Shown: in pieces, positions 1 through 11,156 of the stretch | Layout of the letters: each line of letters begins with the position of its first letter | Position numbering within the stretch: the stretch's first letter is position 1 | Assembly: GCA_964036045.1 (NCBI GenBank) | Contig: OZ038378.1 | Location: forward strand, 173,180,946 to 173,244,945 | Origin: Eutreptiella sp. 'Long Island Sound 2002' | Lineage: Eukaryota; Euglenozoa; Euglenophyceae; Eutreptiales; Eutreptiaceae | DNA length: 64,000 nucleotides | Direction: 5' to 3' | Notes under the pieces: generated by a model | Database searches by the model: none | Told to the model about the DNA's origin: nothing | The model's input: only the letters and a program-made list of their open reading frames with translations | Position numbers and translations under genes: made by a program

Positions 1-2223
1 GTGCGTCCTGAAACCGGGACCCAGGGGTCCCCCCTCCCTCCACGAGGTGCCCGCGAACTCCGCAAGGGCGGGTGCTGCGCCCTGCGTGCCGGGAGGTGTG
101 ACCAGCCAACCGCACACGAGACAGTCAACGTTGTGCGGAGACTCGAAATCCTTGCGCGGGGGGGCAGGCGGGTGGGACAGGAGGTGGTGCGCACAAGGGG
201 CACCCAGGAGCGCCAATGGACAGGGGGAGGAGCAACACAGCCACACAGGACGCGGGAGCCACACTAGGAGGGACGAAGGCGAGTGCAGCAGACAAGGAGG
301 AGGGGGGCAGCGAGGCAGGGGGGGCAACCAGGACAGCGGGAACAGGAAACTAGAACGTAGGGGATGGGAGAGCATGCGCATGGGGGGCAGCGACAACACA
401 GGGGATGGCCTGGTCAGCCAGCCCCGTCACTACCGGGTGCCAGGGCAATCCCTGACATAATACCTCATCTTTTCCTGACGAATTCTTCTAAAACCGCTGT
501 CAGGAAGCGCACTACTTCTTCTGAACAGTTTTATGGTACCCTGGGTACCCCCCAAAAAAAATGCAACCCAAGCAGTTTTCCCCGCCCGTTGTAAGCTCAT
601 AATGTCATGTTTTTGCTTTGCCCTTCACATCAGCATGCAGGCCCACTAAATCTGAATCCACATGAACTCACACCAAGGGTTAAGTTCACTGCATCCACTG
701 TGCACCACGGCGGACACTGCAAAAGTCGTATCCTCCAACTTTCTGGTGCACCCCCCATGCCCCATTTTCCCCTGTAAGCCGGCTAAGCCGGGTAAGAAGA
801 ACAGTGAAAACGATGTACCCACAAATTTGCCAATCTTACATACCCGAGGTTGCAATAACAAAAAACTCAGGCTAAGTACTCAGGTGCACGATAAAGGAAA
901 AAATCTTCTCGACTTACAACAACAAAAAAAAAAAAAGCACTCGGGTTCACCTTTTTGCGCTTTAATCAAACTAGCCCAAATGGAGTCTTTTGGATGGATG
1001 GATATTGAAAAACTTTGGTTTCTAGAAGCGCCCGATCAAAATTGCACACGAATATTGTGTTTTCACACAGCAATTGGTAGAATCCTGGACAACCTCAGCG
1101 GTTTGCCCCATGGAATGGTTCAGAAACCATCAGGGCGTCTGTTTCGTCCCGACAGTACATGCATGCTGAACGCAACATGGAGATTCAAGAGTGCATTCGG
1201 CTGATGTTTCTGCGCTGACAAACAAAGCAAACAGACCTTTAAACAGATGTTAGAAGCCGAATGTCGCATTGGTATATTGCCAGTGTTGTGATGACAAATG
1301 CTTGCTGGCCTCTTTCTATTTCCATACTACACCTCTGCGTGGAGGCAAGATACGGGTACGGCTCTGCACCATTCTAGTGAACCTTGCAGAGCTGCCCTCT
1401 TGTGCAACTGCCCCGATTTTCTCAGAGTGAAGCAATGATGCCAGAACAAAACAAATGTGGCACCAGAAGTTGTGGTGATTTCTGTTGTCCCCAAATGTGT
1501 GGACAGAGCAAAGGTGTTTGCGAGATCTGCAATTGGTCGGATCCGTTCAAGTTTTTCTGCCTTTTCAAGAATAGCATAAAACAATGGTAATCAGCTCCCA
1601 TCAATACCCAACCATTCATCAATGAGTGAAAGCAATGCGCCAAAAGCATCAAAAGCATTGAAAGCATGCCACAACCCCACCAAAAGCATCGAAAGCGCAC
1701 CGAAAGCACACTGAAAGCACATCAAAATCATACGCAAAGGACCGAAAGGACCGAACACATTCCTGCAGGCGTCATCGTGGAGCGTGGGGGAAGGCAGAGG
1801 AGAAATGCGATGAAACTGAAGGGGCAGGGGAATCAGGAGAATTTCGGGTGATTGCAGTCTGCCGAGATGCTAGTATGCTGCAAGCACAAAAACGCGTGTT
1901 GCGGTGTGCTCGGACCTGCGGATCGCCTGTGTCCCCAAGTGAGACCCCATGCTCCATTGCCTGTGTCAGCCGCCCCACAGATTGCAACGATTTCACAACG
2001 CGTGCGTTTGGGTATTTCTCAGGGCCAGGGGATACTTTTGAGAAGATGTATGCGGCAGAATGAAGCTCGGGTCTTCATTTCGGAATGCCAGCAGCAAAAG
2101 CCAGGATCTCAGTTCAAGGGTTTGCACCTCTTCCCCTTGCGTCGTCTCCGTGCCCTTCATCCCATCCTGCAGGGCTTACGGGCAACCGCAGCTAGATTGG
2201 ATCAGATTTCTCTGAAATAAACA
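1..2223. other. No supported gene; left-edge non-coding sequence
   Basis: The first 430 bases are GC-rich low-complexity sequence. Open frames at 662-1204 (+) and 1327-1584 (-) are uninterrupted, but they show no recognisable domain and no convincing paired splice sites. I could not join them to each other or to anything further on. The minus frame around 1490-1580 (AEKLERIRPIADLANTF) looks mildly protein-like and could be an isolated exon, but this is a guess. Confidence 0.4.
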
Positions 2224-2400
2224 CCAGCCCACTGATTCCAAGCAGGGCGGTCTTCAACAATAACAAAAAAAACAAAGAAAACTCTGGCGTCGGTTATAAG
2301 GAGCCTCGCGGGTATAAGTTTACCAACTTCCGGCGGAGGGACGGAAGGCGATTGGAGGGTAACCGATGGCAGTTGGAAAGGAATAGGGCAGTCGTCATGC
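2224..2400 (-). repeat. Dispersed repeat R3, copy 1
   Basis: This segment matches 6333-6480 with scattered changes. Shared landmarks are a GGCGGTC-TT-A-AC-A-rich start, a run of A residues, a CTCTGG or CTGGCG stretch, and a GGCAGTTGGAAAGGAATAGG end. A fragment of the start module is present in inverted orientation at about 35,780-35,806. There is no coding sign. It is probably an old short mobile-element family. Confidence 0.6.
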
Positions 2401-3199
2401 GGGGTGGTCTATAGCACAATAAAAAAAAGACAGAAACCGTGTTCTCCAAGACTGCCCTGGTTTCAATCCTGTGGTTGCACTTCCATTTCTGCATAAATGC
2501 AGGCAGATTCCATGGACTCATCCAACTCGACTCGTCCGGTGCCCAATTCACAGAGCCGCGGTACTGTTCGTGATGGTGGTATGTGTGTCGCAATTCTTCG
2601 CATTCGATTTCGTGTTGTGCCGTCGATTCGAGTCGATTCGAGTGCTCGCACACCTCCGAGTACCTGTGCCCGTTTGCAAGTGCCTCGAGGGGGAGTGGTG
2701 GAGTGGCTGTGAGGTGCACTGCGGTGCAAGAGAATTCCCAATCGTTTGGATGCCGTCCAAGTGCGTCCACATTCGCGATTTGGGCATCTCCCTCGGTGCC
2801 GGCGCGCTGAGGAAGACAATCTGCCCCGCGCCGCGCCCGGTGCTGCCGCTGCCACCGCTCCAGTCGGTTAGCGCCGGGGGTAGTGCTTTGTGACCCTCTT
2901 TCCTTCGGTTGTGTCGGAACTGAAACATGGGCCAGTGCTGCTCCCCTTCCCCTCGCGCCGGCACAGCTGCTCCCCATGACCCACCACCACCCCCTCGGCG
3001 CCCGCACCACCGCCTTCCATTGTCCGTCCCCCACAAGAGGGCCATATGCGTGTCACGCTGTCAAAATACTACATAGCGACTCCCTCGAGCCAATGCCGGA
3101 GCGGAAGGAGGGCCCAAAAAGCGCGCACTCTGCAATTAGAATGAGGAGGCCTCACTCGACCTGACCTGACCTCCCCTGTACCTGACCTGACCATGGGGC
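2401..3199. other. No supported gene
   Basis: Several overlapping open frames exist on both strands because the sequence is GC-rich and stop-poor. None shows a recognisable domain. I see nothing else here. Confidence 0.4.
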
Positions 3200-3412
3200 G
3201 ACTCGAAGACAGGGATGCATTGGAAGGGAAGGGACCTCAGAGGCCGCCCCAGAAGCGCTCAGATAGGCGGTTGGAGGAGGTTGCAAAAGCGGTTGGGGGC
3301 GGTTACTGTCGGTTAGAAGTGCGATTGAAGTTGGCGTTTACCGTCAGGGAGACAGTGGATGGGCATAGGCTGGGCGGCCTGGAGGGGGGGGGGGGTACCC
3401 CCCCCTTATATT
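3200..3412 (+). repeat. Dispersed repeat R2, copy 1, ending in a G/C homopolymer palindrome
   Basis: This segment matches the reverse complement of about 25,268-25,475 along its whole length. Landmarks in order are a GGGATGCATT start, an AGAAGC-GTTAGG-like part, then GGTTACTGTCGGTTAGAA, then a G-run/GGTACC/C-run in this copy and a G/C run at the equivalent end of the other copy. The two copies lie in opposite orientations. Both end at the homopolymer, which may mark the element's terminus. Confidence 0.65.
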
Positions 3413-3931
3413 GCACCCCTGCTCGAAGAGCACGGGAGACTGCACATCTGCTGAGCAATGGAAGCCTGTACACAGGTCCATAGGGACCAGGGCTGTGCGC
3501 GCCCAGGAGCACGGGAAAAAACGACGTTCCGGTGGGACCCTCTATGCTCGGCAAGTGACAAGAGCAACACTTGAGTGCAGGTTTATGCACCACGACGCGG
3601 TCCTGCGCTCTGAGCGAGCGTGCCCCGAACGCGGCGTGTACCAGCCCGGGTCGAGGCCAACACGGAGAAGTCAGGCGGGCAACAGGGCACAATGTCGCGC
3701 CTGCACATCACGGCCAACCATGAGCCGTGTCAAACCCTCAAGTCCGGAGGCCACGTAGTCGCGTTTCTGGGATCGCATTGGGATCATCGAACACTCGGCA
3801 CCCGCGCACATGCGCCACGCGATTCAGTAGGATTCAGCCGCACCCATTCATGACTGAGTGTCCGGTGGCGGCAAATCTGAGTGCCGCCCCGATGCCGATC
3901 CCGCCGCACTGCACCACGTCGCCACGCACAA

Positions 3932-6713
3932 TCACGGGTGCTTCGGCTGCATCGTCACGAAACTGAAGTTGTAGACCGGAGGCAGACCAATGTGGGGCGC
4001 GTCCGGCAGCGCACGCCACTCGAACACCGGTTGCCCTTGCGCTGTGGGCCCATTGATCGCGTGGGCCGTCATCGTCTTAAAGAGCCGATCACTTGTGACC
4101 TTGAATGGGAGGAGTGTGGCAGTTCAAGGTCCAATGCCTTCCTGCCTCCCTCCCCGCCTACCTCAGTCTCCAACCCGTTCCTCCCCCCTTCCAACCCTCC
4201 CTACAACTCATCACTGATACGCGAAGCCCTGAACATCCCTTTGCAATAGAAGACGCTCAGACATCTGGCTTCGTTGTCTGTCTGTTGCTCCACGTGTGTA
4301 TGTCTGTGCGTCTGTGCATCTGCTTCAGCCATGCTGCCACAGGCTACAAAGAGACGGGCGTCCAGAGCGACTGGCCCGGCCGGGTGCTTGCTCGCTTACA
4401 ACCCTTTTCCTGAAAGGCGGCTAGTGTGGCGTCGGCGTGTTTTTTGACTCTGCACCTGACGAGGTTTCTGTGCACTCAGGCTGCGTCTTGCTTCTGCCTG
4501 TTTGACAGCGGAAAATGACAGAAAGTCGCAACTTGCCACCCTTCTGCGAGCAGCTGCAGACAGAGCAACGAGGGCAAGCACTGCATGCCACGGCATCCCT
4601 TCGTCTACAAAATGGATGCTCAGGAACACACACGCCATACACACACAGTCACGCACATATGCACGTGCACGTGCACACACGTTTCCTGCGCCCCCTTTTC
4701 CTCCAGTTCCCAAGGAGTGAGGGTATGCAAACGGCAATGAAGCAGGCGTAACATGCAGAGGCACGGCAGGGTCCGGATTCGAATACGGCTGGTGAGTTCG
4801 CTGCTGACGAAAACGCGAGAGAACGGGCTCGAACACAGAACAGAAACGGATTGAAGAGTCCAGAAGAAGTATCGGAGATTGTTCATGTCTGAGCGTCTTC
4901 TATTGTAAAGCCAATTGTGTCCAAAATTGTGAAATGACGGCGATGTACATCTCAAAAAGAAGACACACTCACACACACGGTCACACACAGTGCGTGGCAT
5001 GCAGACACTTGTGTGGAGCAGAGGCAAACAGCGCTGTTGCATGTCCCTGCCGGACGAGATTATTGAATTCCATCGTGCGGTATGCAGTACACACACGCGT
5101 ACACACACACACTTCCACACACACAGATGACGGCACAGATTTGGGCGGCACAAAGATGTGCAGCCTAACCCATAAAATAGCCCAATTGGAAATAACAGCT
5201 GTCTTGCTGCTGCTTAGGCTTTCTTTTGCCCCAGGTGATGTGTGGCCCCCTGCATCAACTACAATCAAACAAGGAGCCGTTATGGCTGCGTGACATGGCT
5301 CAAACCATCCAAACAATGTAACCGCCCCACGTGCCATCTCCCTGAGTCCGTTTACACCTCCTCTACAACAATTTCTCAAGGGGTGTCAGCACCTTCGTAT
5401 CGTAGCACCCGCCCGCGCGCGGCTTCGTGGCCAAATCTCCACGGGAGCAGATCGCCGAATATGGGCTCGGGGAATATGGGTCCGCCGGGTACCCGTTGGA
5501 CCGCAGCAAGCCCTTCAGGCTGTCCAAGTCCCGCACAGTGCCCTCATCCCGCCGGTAGATCTTCGCGCGGGGGGCCATCTGGTAGTCCGCCGCCTCGACC
5601 CCGGCCTCGGACAGCGCCGCCAGCCCCGACGCCGCGTACACCGCCGGGAAGTACGGGACATTGTACGAGGGCCAGTACCCAAACTGCAGGATGTCGGTCT
5701 TGTCGGCGCCCGGGATGTGGCCCGGCAGCTCCTCGACGACCCACAAGAGGTCCGGCGGGAGCGCGCGGTTCGGCTCAAACTTGTTGAAGTCCACGACCAT
5801 GTACTGGTTGGCGTATGTGCCGGAGAAATGCCGCCGGACGTGGGCGTACCACTCCGGGCCAGTCCGGGCGAGGGCATTGGCGATGCGCACGCGCTGCCAC
5901 GCCAGCAGCGACTCCGGGTGGATGAGGTCGTAGAGCGCGGGGTTGGAGAAGCCCAGGGACGTCTGGGTCATGGCGAGGCCGCTGGACATCATGTAGAAGT
6001 CGTCCAGGGATTCAAGGTACCCTGTGCATGCCCCGGATTGCTTCGATGCTCGGTGCAGGGAGGACCGGGCTACAAGTGCAGTAACCCCCAGGGGCTGCCC
6101 TGGGGGCCGCTGGGAGCATTGGTAAGGGGCAGGGGCAGGGGCTGGGGCTGCTGGACAGGGCTTGCCCACGCCTCTTCCCCTGCCCCCGGCCTTTGCCCTG
6201 GGAGGGGCCGAGGCAGAGCCATCATCATCACTTCTCGACCATCCCCCATTGCTCACTCTACTCAACCAAGACGGCTCCATTGCCTGTCTCCCTCAACCAT
6301 ACGACCAGAACGCTCTGTTGGTTGGCAGGGCGGTCCTTAACAAAAAAGAAAGGCTCCAGAGTCTGATACGCTGAGCCTGGCGGTTGCAAGGCAACCAACA
6401 GCCGTGGGAGGGTACCCAATGGCAGTTGGCGCGTACCTGACGGCAGTTGGAAAGGAATAGGGGGGTGGAGGCAACGTTGACTGCCCCAAAAGCGCAACAG
6501 ATTTTTTGCGTTTTTTGTTTATATTGTTGCGTTGGCGTCTGGTACATCAGTCAACGTGAGCCTGCATGTGCACATGTCTGTAGGGCCTGTGTTCTTTTTT
6601 TTTCGTCATTAGTAAAGTGCCCAAGACCAGGAAACCACAAGTGTAATCATACCACCCCTGCCATTCCATTAGGAGTTGTCACATGGCTGAACAAGGCCCC
6701 CAAACAGCCCACC

Positions 6714-6759
<46 letters not shown>

Positions 6760-9700
6760 CAAGTTGGCGGCACACAAGGCGTGTGCATGACCGTACACTT
6801 CATGTGATTGAGCGCCGCCGGACGGACCGTCGCGGAACAGACCCTCCGCCGAAGACCAGCCAGCAAACGCAATGCACGGGGACCAACGGTACAGCGGTCG
6901 GTGCGCCTGCTGTGTGTCTGGGAGGCCCAGGGTCGATTTGCAGGCGAGGGCGCGCAGGCCGTACCACTGTGAGTGTCATAAATGGCTCTCCGCACGATCC
7001 CGTGCACTGCGCGCGCACCGGGCGTGCACCGCACACTGCAAGCCCCAGCAATGCAAAACCCGATACCAAAAGCAGCCACTGCGCGTGCAGCGCGTGCATT
7101 CAGCGTGCATTGCGCCAGAGTAGAGCCCCCGCAGAAAAAAGGGAGGAAATCAGTGTCTACCTCCCCCCCCTCTTCAAATATCCCCCCCAATGTCGTGACG
7201 ATTCCCCCCGGGAGGGGGGGGGGGGGGGCATGAAGTGACGACCCCCCCCCCGGGGAGATTGCACCACACAATGGTGGCACTAAAACTGCAGCAGTTCCAG
7301 TATAACCTGAAGAAAAATTTTCTTCGGCGCTTATTTCCTATGCCTTTTGGGCCAACTGACCCCCCCCCCCCCGGGGGGGGGCGGTTGCAGGGGGGGGGGG
7401 GGGATTGCAAGGGGGGCGGGCGGCAGGAATCAGGGGTACGTACCCCAGCACGCCACCCACGCGTGCACGTGCGTAACACCACCTGGGTACGAGCTGAATG
7501 ACATGCGATGGGCCGCCGTCCGATCGTTCCGGAACGCCAAATCGTAGTGCTTGAAGATGCGGTTGGTCGCACTGTACGTGTACCACGACGAATGGCCCAT
7601 GAGCAGCGCCGAGAAGTTGCCCGTGACCTTGACGATCGCCGAGCAGTGCCCCATGGCCTCCAGCGTGCGCGTCTTGTCGTCCAGGCTCATGGACGACCAC
7701 TGCGGCCTGCGGGACCTGAGCACCGCGGGAATGATCTGGAACAGGTCGCCGTTCGCGTTGAGGGTCTGGAAGTCGAAGTCCGTCAGCGGGGGCGTGTGGG
7801 AGTGTCCGTCGTGGACGGCCTTCTGGTACCCGTCCTTCAGCCCGTCGTACTGGGCCATCACGTACTTTGCGTGCTGCCAGAACGGGTCTGCGGGCGACTC
7901 GGCGATCTGGGGAAGGGCACATCGGACCAGTCGCGGGCCAGACCCCGCGGACGGGCACAGGGCGGGGCAGGCGGGCACGTGCCGGTACGCAGGCGGTACC
8001 GGGGGGGCGTTGCGGCCGTGTGCACTTTCGGTACACACAAAACTGCGCTTTGCGCCGAGTGCCTACCGGCTTTTACTCGTTTCCCCTTCATGTTGTACCC
8101 CCCCCCCGCCGCGCTATGGGAAACAGATGCGTGTGCACGACTCTGCGCTGGCGAGCAAAGAACGGTGTTGCACGACAAAAGCGAAGAAAGAGGAGATCTT
8201 CAGTGACATGTCATAGGCGCCTTTCACTGTAGCGAAAGAGACAACGAGTGCCACCAGGCACCAGGCAAGACTTCAAGACGTCACACAGCAGCAGTAACGC
8301 CCCCCCCCCGCCGCTGTGGGATACAGATGCGTGTGCACGACCGGTACCGCTCAGCACAAAGCAGAAGTGCAAAGCAAAAGTCAAAGAGAAAGAGAAAAGC
8401 TCTTCAGTGACATGTCGTGGGCGCCTTTCGCGAAAAAAAAAAAATAGACACTCAGAACACCCCCCTCCCCGAGGCCACACCGCGTGTGCTTTCAGTGCTT
8501 TCGTGCCGTGGCAGGAACAGCACGACATGCTCCGCCAAGTGCTGATGTTCCTCCCACGGCGTTTGGATGACCGAATGGGTGTTGCCCCTCGCAGCCCACC
8601 TCACACACACACACACACGCCGGAGGCTGTCCCCCACGCCTTATTTTTGATGGAACATGGAAGGGCCTCCGTGGAAGGGCCTCCGTGGAAGGGCCGCGAT
8701 CACCCCCCCCCCTTGAGGTTCTGATCCCAAGGAAGGAGGCGACCCTCAGCAGACAGTCCGACTTCTGATGGTACCAAAGGTGCCGTCCTCTTGATCGCCG
8801 CCAAGGCATCCGAATGCCGATGGTAGGCCCGTTCGTCCGAGACCCTGCCTGTCACATCCCCCGGCCAGCGCTATGGGCTCTCGTGAACTGTGTACCAGCC
8901 ATGCCTCAGCAGCACAGCGCTCTGGAGCGCAGCGCGCGCGTCTCCTCCTCCACACCCCTGACGCCCCGCAGCAGATTTCTCAGCCACCACGCGAATAGTG
9001 AATCGGTGTTCTGCACAGCGCCCCCCACGCAGAAACGGCAGGGGTGCCCAACGCGCGCCGCACGCATGCCCCGTCACACGTGGGCTGAATGCCCGCGGGC
9101 GTCTGGCCTCATGGGCTATCGCGTGAGCAGCGCGGCCGCCGTCCTTGCCGTGATGACGTCCCCGCTCGCCTCCGCTGCGTTTTCCCCCTCACCTTTGGTC
9201 AGTGGCGTGTAAGGCAGACGACTCAAAGAAGGTGTTCACCAAGCCGCGTCCTCCCGCAGTCCGGGAGAGCAGGCCTGGGGCAACCTGCAGACCCCACCCC
9301 CGAGGCCTGCTCGCCCCTGACCCGGGCCATGACGTCGGGTTTTGAAATGACCCGCACGATCCGGACCTCGTGCCGGACTCACTCAGCTCAACACTTCTCG
9401 ATTGTGCCGCAATCACAAAGACCCGGGGTATGCAGCGCCGGACACTTGGCTTGTGTCTACCCCCAGGACGCAGTTTTGCGTCTCCAACCTCCTCCCTGCA
9501 AAGCCAAAACTGCCAGCACTGCTGTCACTGATCTGTACTGTCTCCGGTCAGTCCATGTACAGCTCTACCCATGCCAAATAAATACAAACAGTCCTGAACC
9601 GGAATGCAAAACAGATGTTTTTGGCAAAACATTGGGTATACGGTCGTCGCTGATCAGATCAGTGCCGAATGTTGCCTTGAGTTCAGAAAGCCCTGGGGCC

Positions 9701-10383
9701 ATGGCGTCAGGTTTTGAGCATAGCCCTGACCCTATGCTAGACTCAATCAGTTCAATCAATGGTTCAGCTCGACTTCCTCTACCACTCTGCGGTGCTGCTC
9801 ACACAGCATAAACCAGTTCTGCACCGAATGTTGCCTTGAGGTTACCGTGCTCTCACGGCTATCGAATGTTTCATGGGCAGACTGGGTTAGCTCAAAGAGC
9901 TGGGGGGAGGGGGGGCTTCTCTTGACATGGTCGCACTCCATCCCCCATCCCTCTACACCTCTATGGACTGGGCTTCAGGGCAACCTGCCGGCGCGTCCAC
10001 TGGTCCTGCCTCCGCATCCAATCCTTCACCAGCTCCACCTCGGACTGGTTGTACTTCCCGAACACGACCTGCCACAGGTTGAGGTAGTGCTCGTAAATGC
10101 GGGGCGCCGTCAGCAACCCCTCCACAAACCCCGCCGCATAGGCCTGCACGGCGTCGGCGTTCTGCCCGTCCGTTTTGACGTCGAGGACGCCCCACCCGGT
10201 CACGTTCAGCGTATCCTCAAACAAGCCCACGGCCACGCCCCCCGCAGCACCGTCCCCGAAAACGTAATGCAAATCCCCGGGGCCGGAGCCATGCGCCACT
10301 ACCCTCTTGACAGGGGACGGACTGCAGGGGGCTATTACGCTCAGTAAGAGCGCAAGAAAGAGAGGAAGGGACCAGAGATCCAT
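3932..10383 (-). CDS. Phospholipase B-like protein (PLBD family), complete, four exons
   Basis: This encodes a secreted or lysosomal Ntn-type hydrolase of the phospholipase B-like family. The exons are 10383-9985, 7906-7483, 6021-5393 and 4099-3932. All three introns are GT-AG, and the phases join exactly to give 539 residues, the usual family length. The protein starts with a signal peptide (residues 1 to about 23, core LPLFLALLLSVIAP). The motif MGHCSAIVK places the candidate nucleophile and self-cleavage cysteine at residue 221. Family hallmarks follow: the SSYPG|YLESLDDFY junction, GGCYDTKVT, AINGPT and the C-terminal YNFSFVTMQP. N-glycosylation sequons occur (NVT at residue 60, NQS, NFS twice). 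The large introns hold repeats and G/C runs. In characterised family members the preproprotein is cleaved at the cysteine and acts in lysosomes; lipase activity is uncertain for several of them. The start is the only Met before the signal peptide. Confidence 0.92.
6333..6480 (-). repeat. Dispersed repeat R3, copy 2, inside intron 2 of the phospholipase B-like gene
   Basis: Homologous to 2224-2400 in the same orientation. The shared parts are the GGCGGTCCTTAACAAAAAA module at one end and GGCAGTTGGAAAGGAATAGG at the other. It lies entirely within the intron between exons 2 and 3. Confidence 0.6.
6715..6754. repeat. (AG)n microsatellite
   Basis: About 20 uninterrupted AG dinucleotides inside intron 2 of the phospholipase B-like gene. 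Confidence 0.95.
7195..7430. repeat. G/C homopolymer cluster beside a splice donor
   Basis: Alternating pure C and pure G runs of 7-14 bases, including C-run/G-run palindromes near 7205-7255 and 7360-7405. The cluster sits about 50-290 bp inside intron 2 of the phospholipase B-like gene, next to the donor of exon 2 (GT at 7482-7481). It could form G-quadruplexes or hairpins in DNA or pre-mRNA. It is also prone to assembly error. Confidence 0.85.
8098..8440. repeat. Imperfect tandem duplication, unit about 195 bp
   Basis: Two copies begin at about 8098 and 8295, each with a C-run, then CCGC-G-TATGGGA-ACAGATG, then GCGTGTGCACGAC. Each continues through an AAAG-GA-rich part to CTTCAGTGACATGTC and GGCGCCTTTC. 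The duplication lies within intron 1 of the phospholipase B-like gene and has no coding sign. Confidence 0.75.
9318..9890. repeat. Dispersed repeat R6, diverged copies
   Basis: Segments near 9325-9410, 9655-9760 and 9820-9890 share GAATGTTGCCTTGAG, GGCGTC-GGTTTTGA and GGCTATCGAATGT blocks. A further piece with the same blocks lies near 36,612-36,670. All three copies here are in intron 1 of the phospholipase B-like gene. The copies are diverged, so this looks like an old family. Confidence 0.55.
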
Positions 10384-11156
10384 GGGCCGAAATGAAACGC
10401 GCTGAAAAAGTGGACGTTCGTAGGTGTCGTATCATATCGGAGGTCGCTACAAGTGCTGACGATGGAGGACAGAACCTTTGTATTCCAGAATGATTCTGAT
10501 TGTTCGTGACCATTCATGGCGCAATGCGGACCCTCATCTGAAAAGGGCACTGAACATCCCTATGCCTACTGCTGCCTCGCACAAGGAGGGCTTCCTGGAC
10601 TGACATTGACATTCCCCATTGCATGCGATCAGTATGCCTGACTGAGCCATCTGACCAAATCTGGAGGGAGCATCTTCTCCCAGCAACAGCCTACTACGGT
10701 CCACCAGAACTCAGGCTCACAGCAATTGCCTCAGCCGCACAAAATAAGGCTCACGTGCAACACAGGCTGAGCATGATACCCGTGACGATTAGGCATGCAC
10801 CAGATTGGTTGCCTGCACCGGATTGGTTGCCATTGCCCGCAGTCGCAGCAGGGGGCCCGTCGTCACTGTGCAGTCCCAGACTTGGGTGGGTGAGGGCACA
10901 GCAGAGAAAATATGGGGGGGCGGGGGGCCAAGAGTGGACTAGAGTAGAGTAGAGGCAGAGAGGGACAGAGGCAGAGAGCAATGCTTTGTGGTGAACTTGA
11001 CGCGATAACGGTGTTTGGGTGCAAATCCCTGCACTGTTCTCCACACTCCTGCGACATCTGGTGGTTCTCGCTGGCCGTGGTGGGGTTGGCTCAGTAGATG
11101 TCCACATGCAACAAATGCTTGACTTGTCAGAGAGCGCTCCAGCAGCTTCCACGGAC
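10384..11156. other. Region upstream of the phospholipase B-like gene; no gene seen
   Basis: This should carry the promoter of the gene starting at 10383 and the downstream part of the unrecognised gene at 11.2-13.2 kb. It holds a short tandem duplication (GATTGGTTGCC units at about 10,802-10,832) and no convincing exon. Confidence 0.4.

Noticed and set aside
662-1204. 180-codon plus-strand open frame.
   Set aside because: No domain, low-complexity Lys run, no start context or splice partners.
2294-3045. Long minus-strand open frames (165-246 codons).
   Set aside because: They run into dispersed repeat R3 and no part looks conserved; GC-rich stop-poor sequence explains them.
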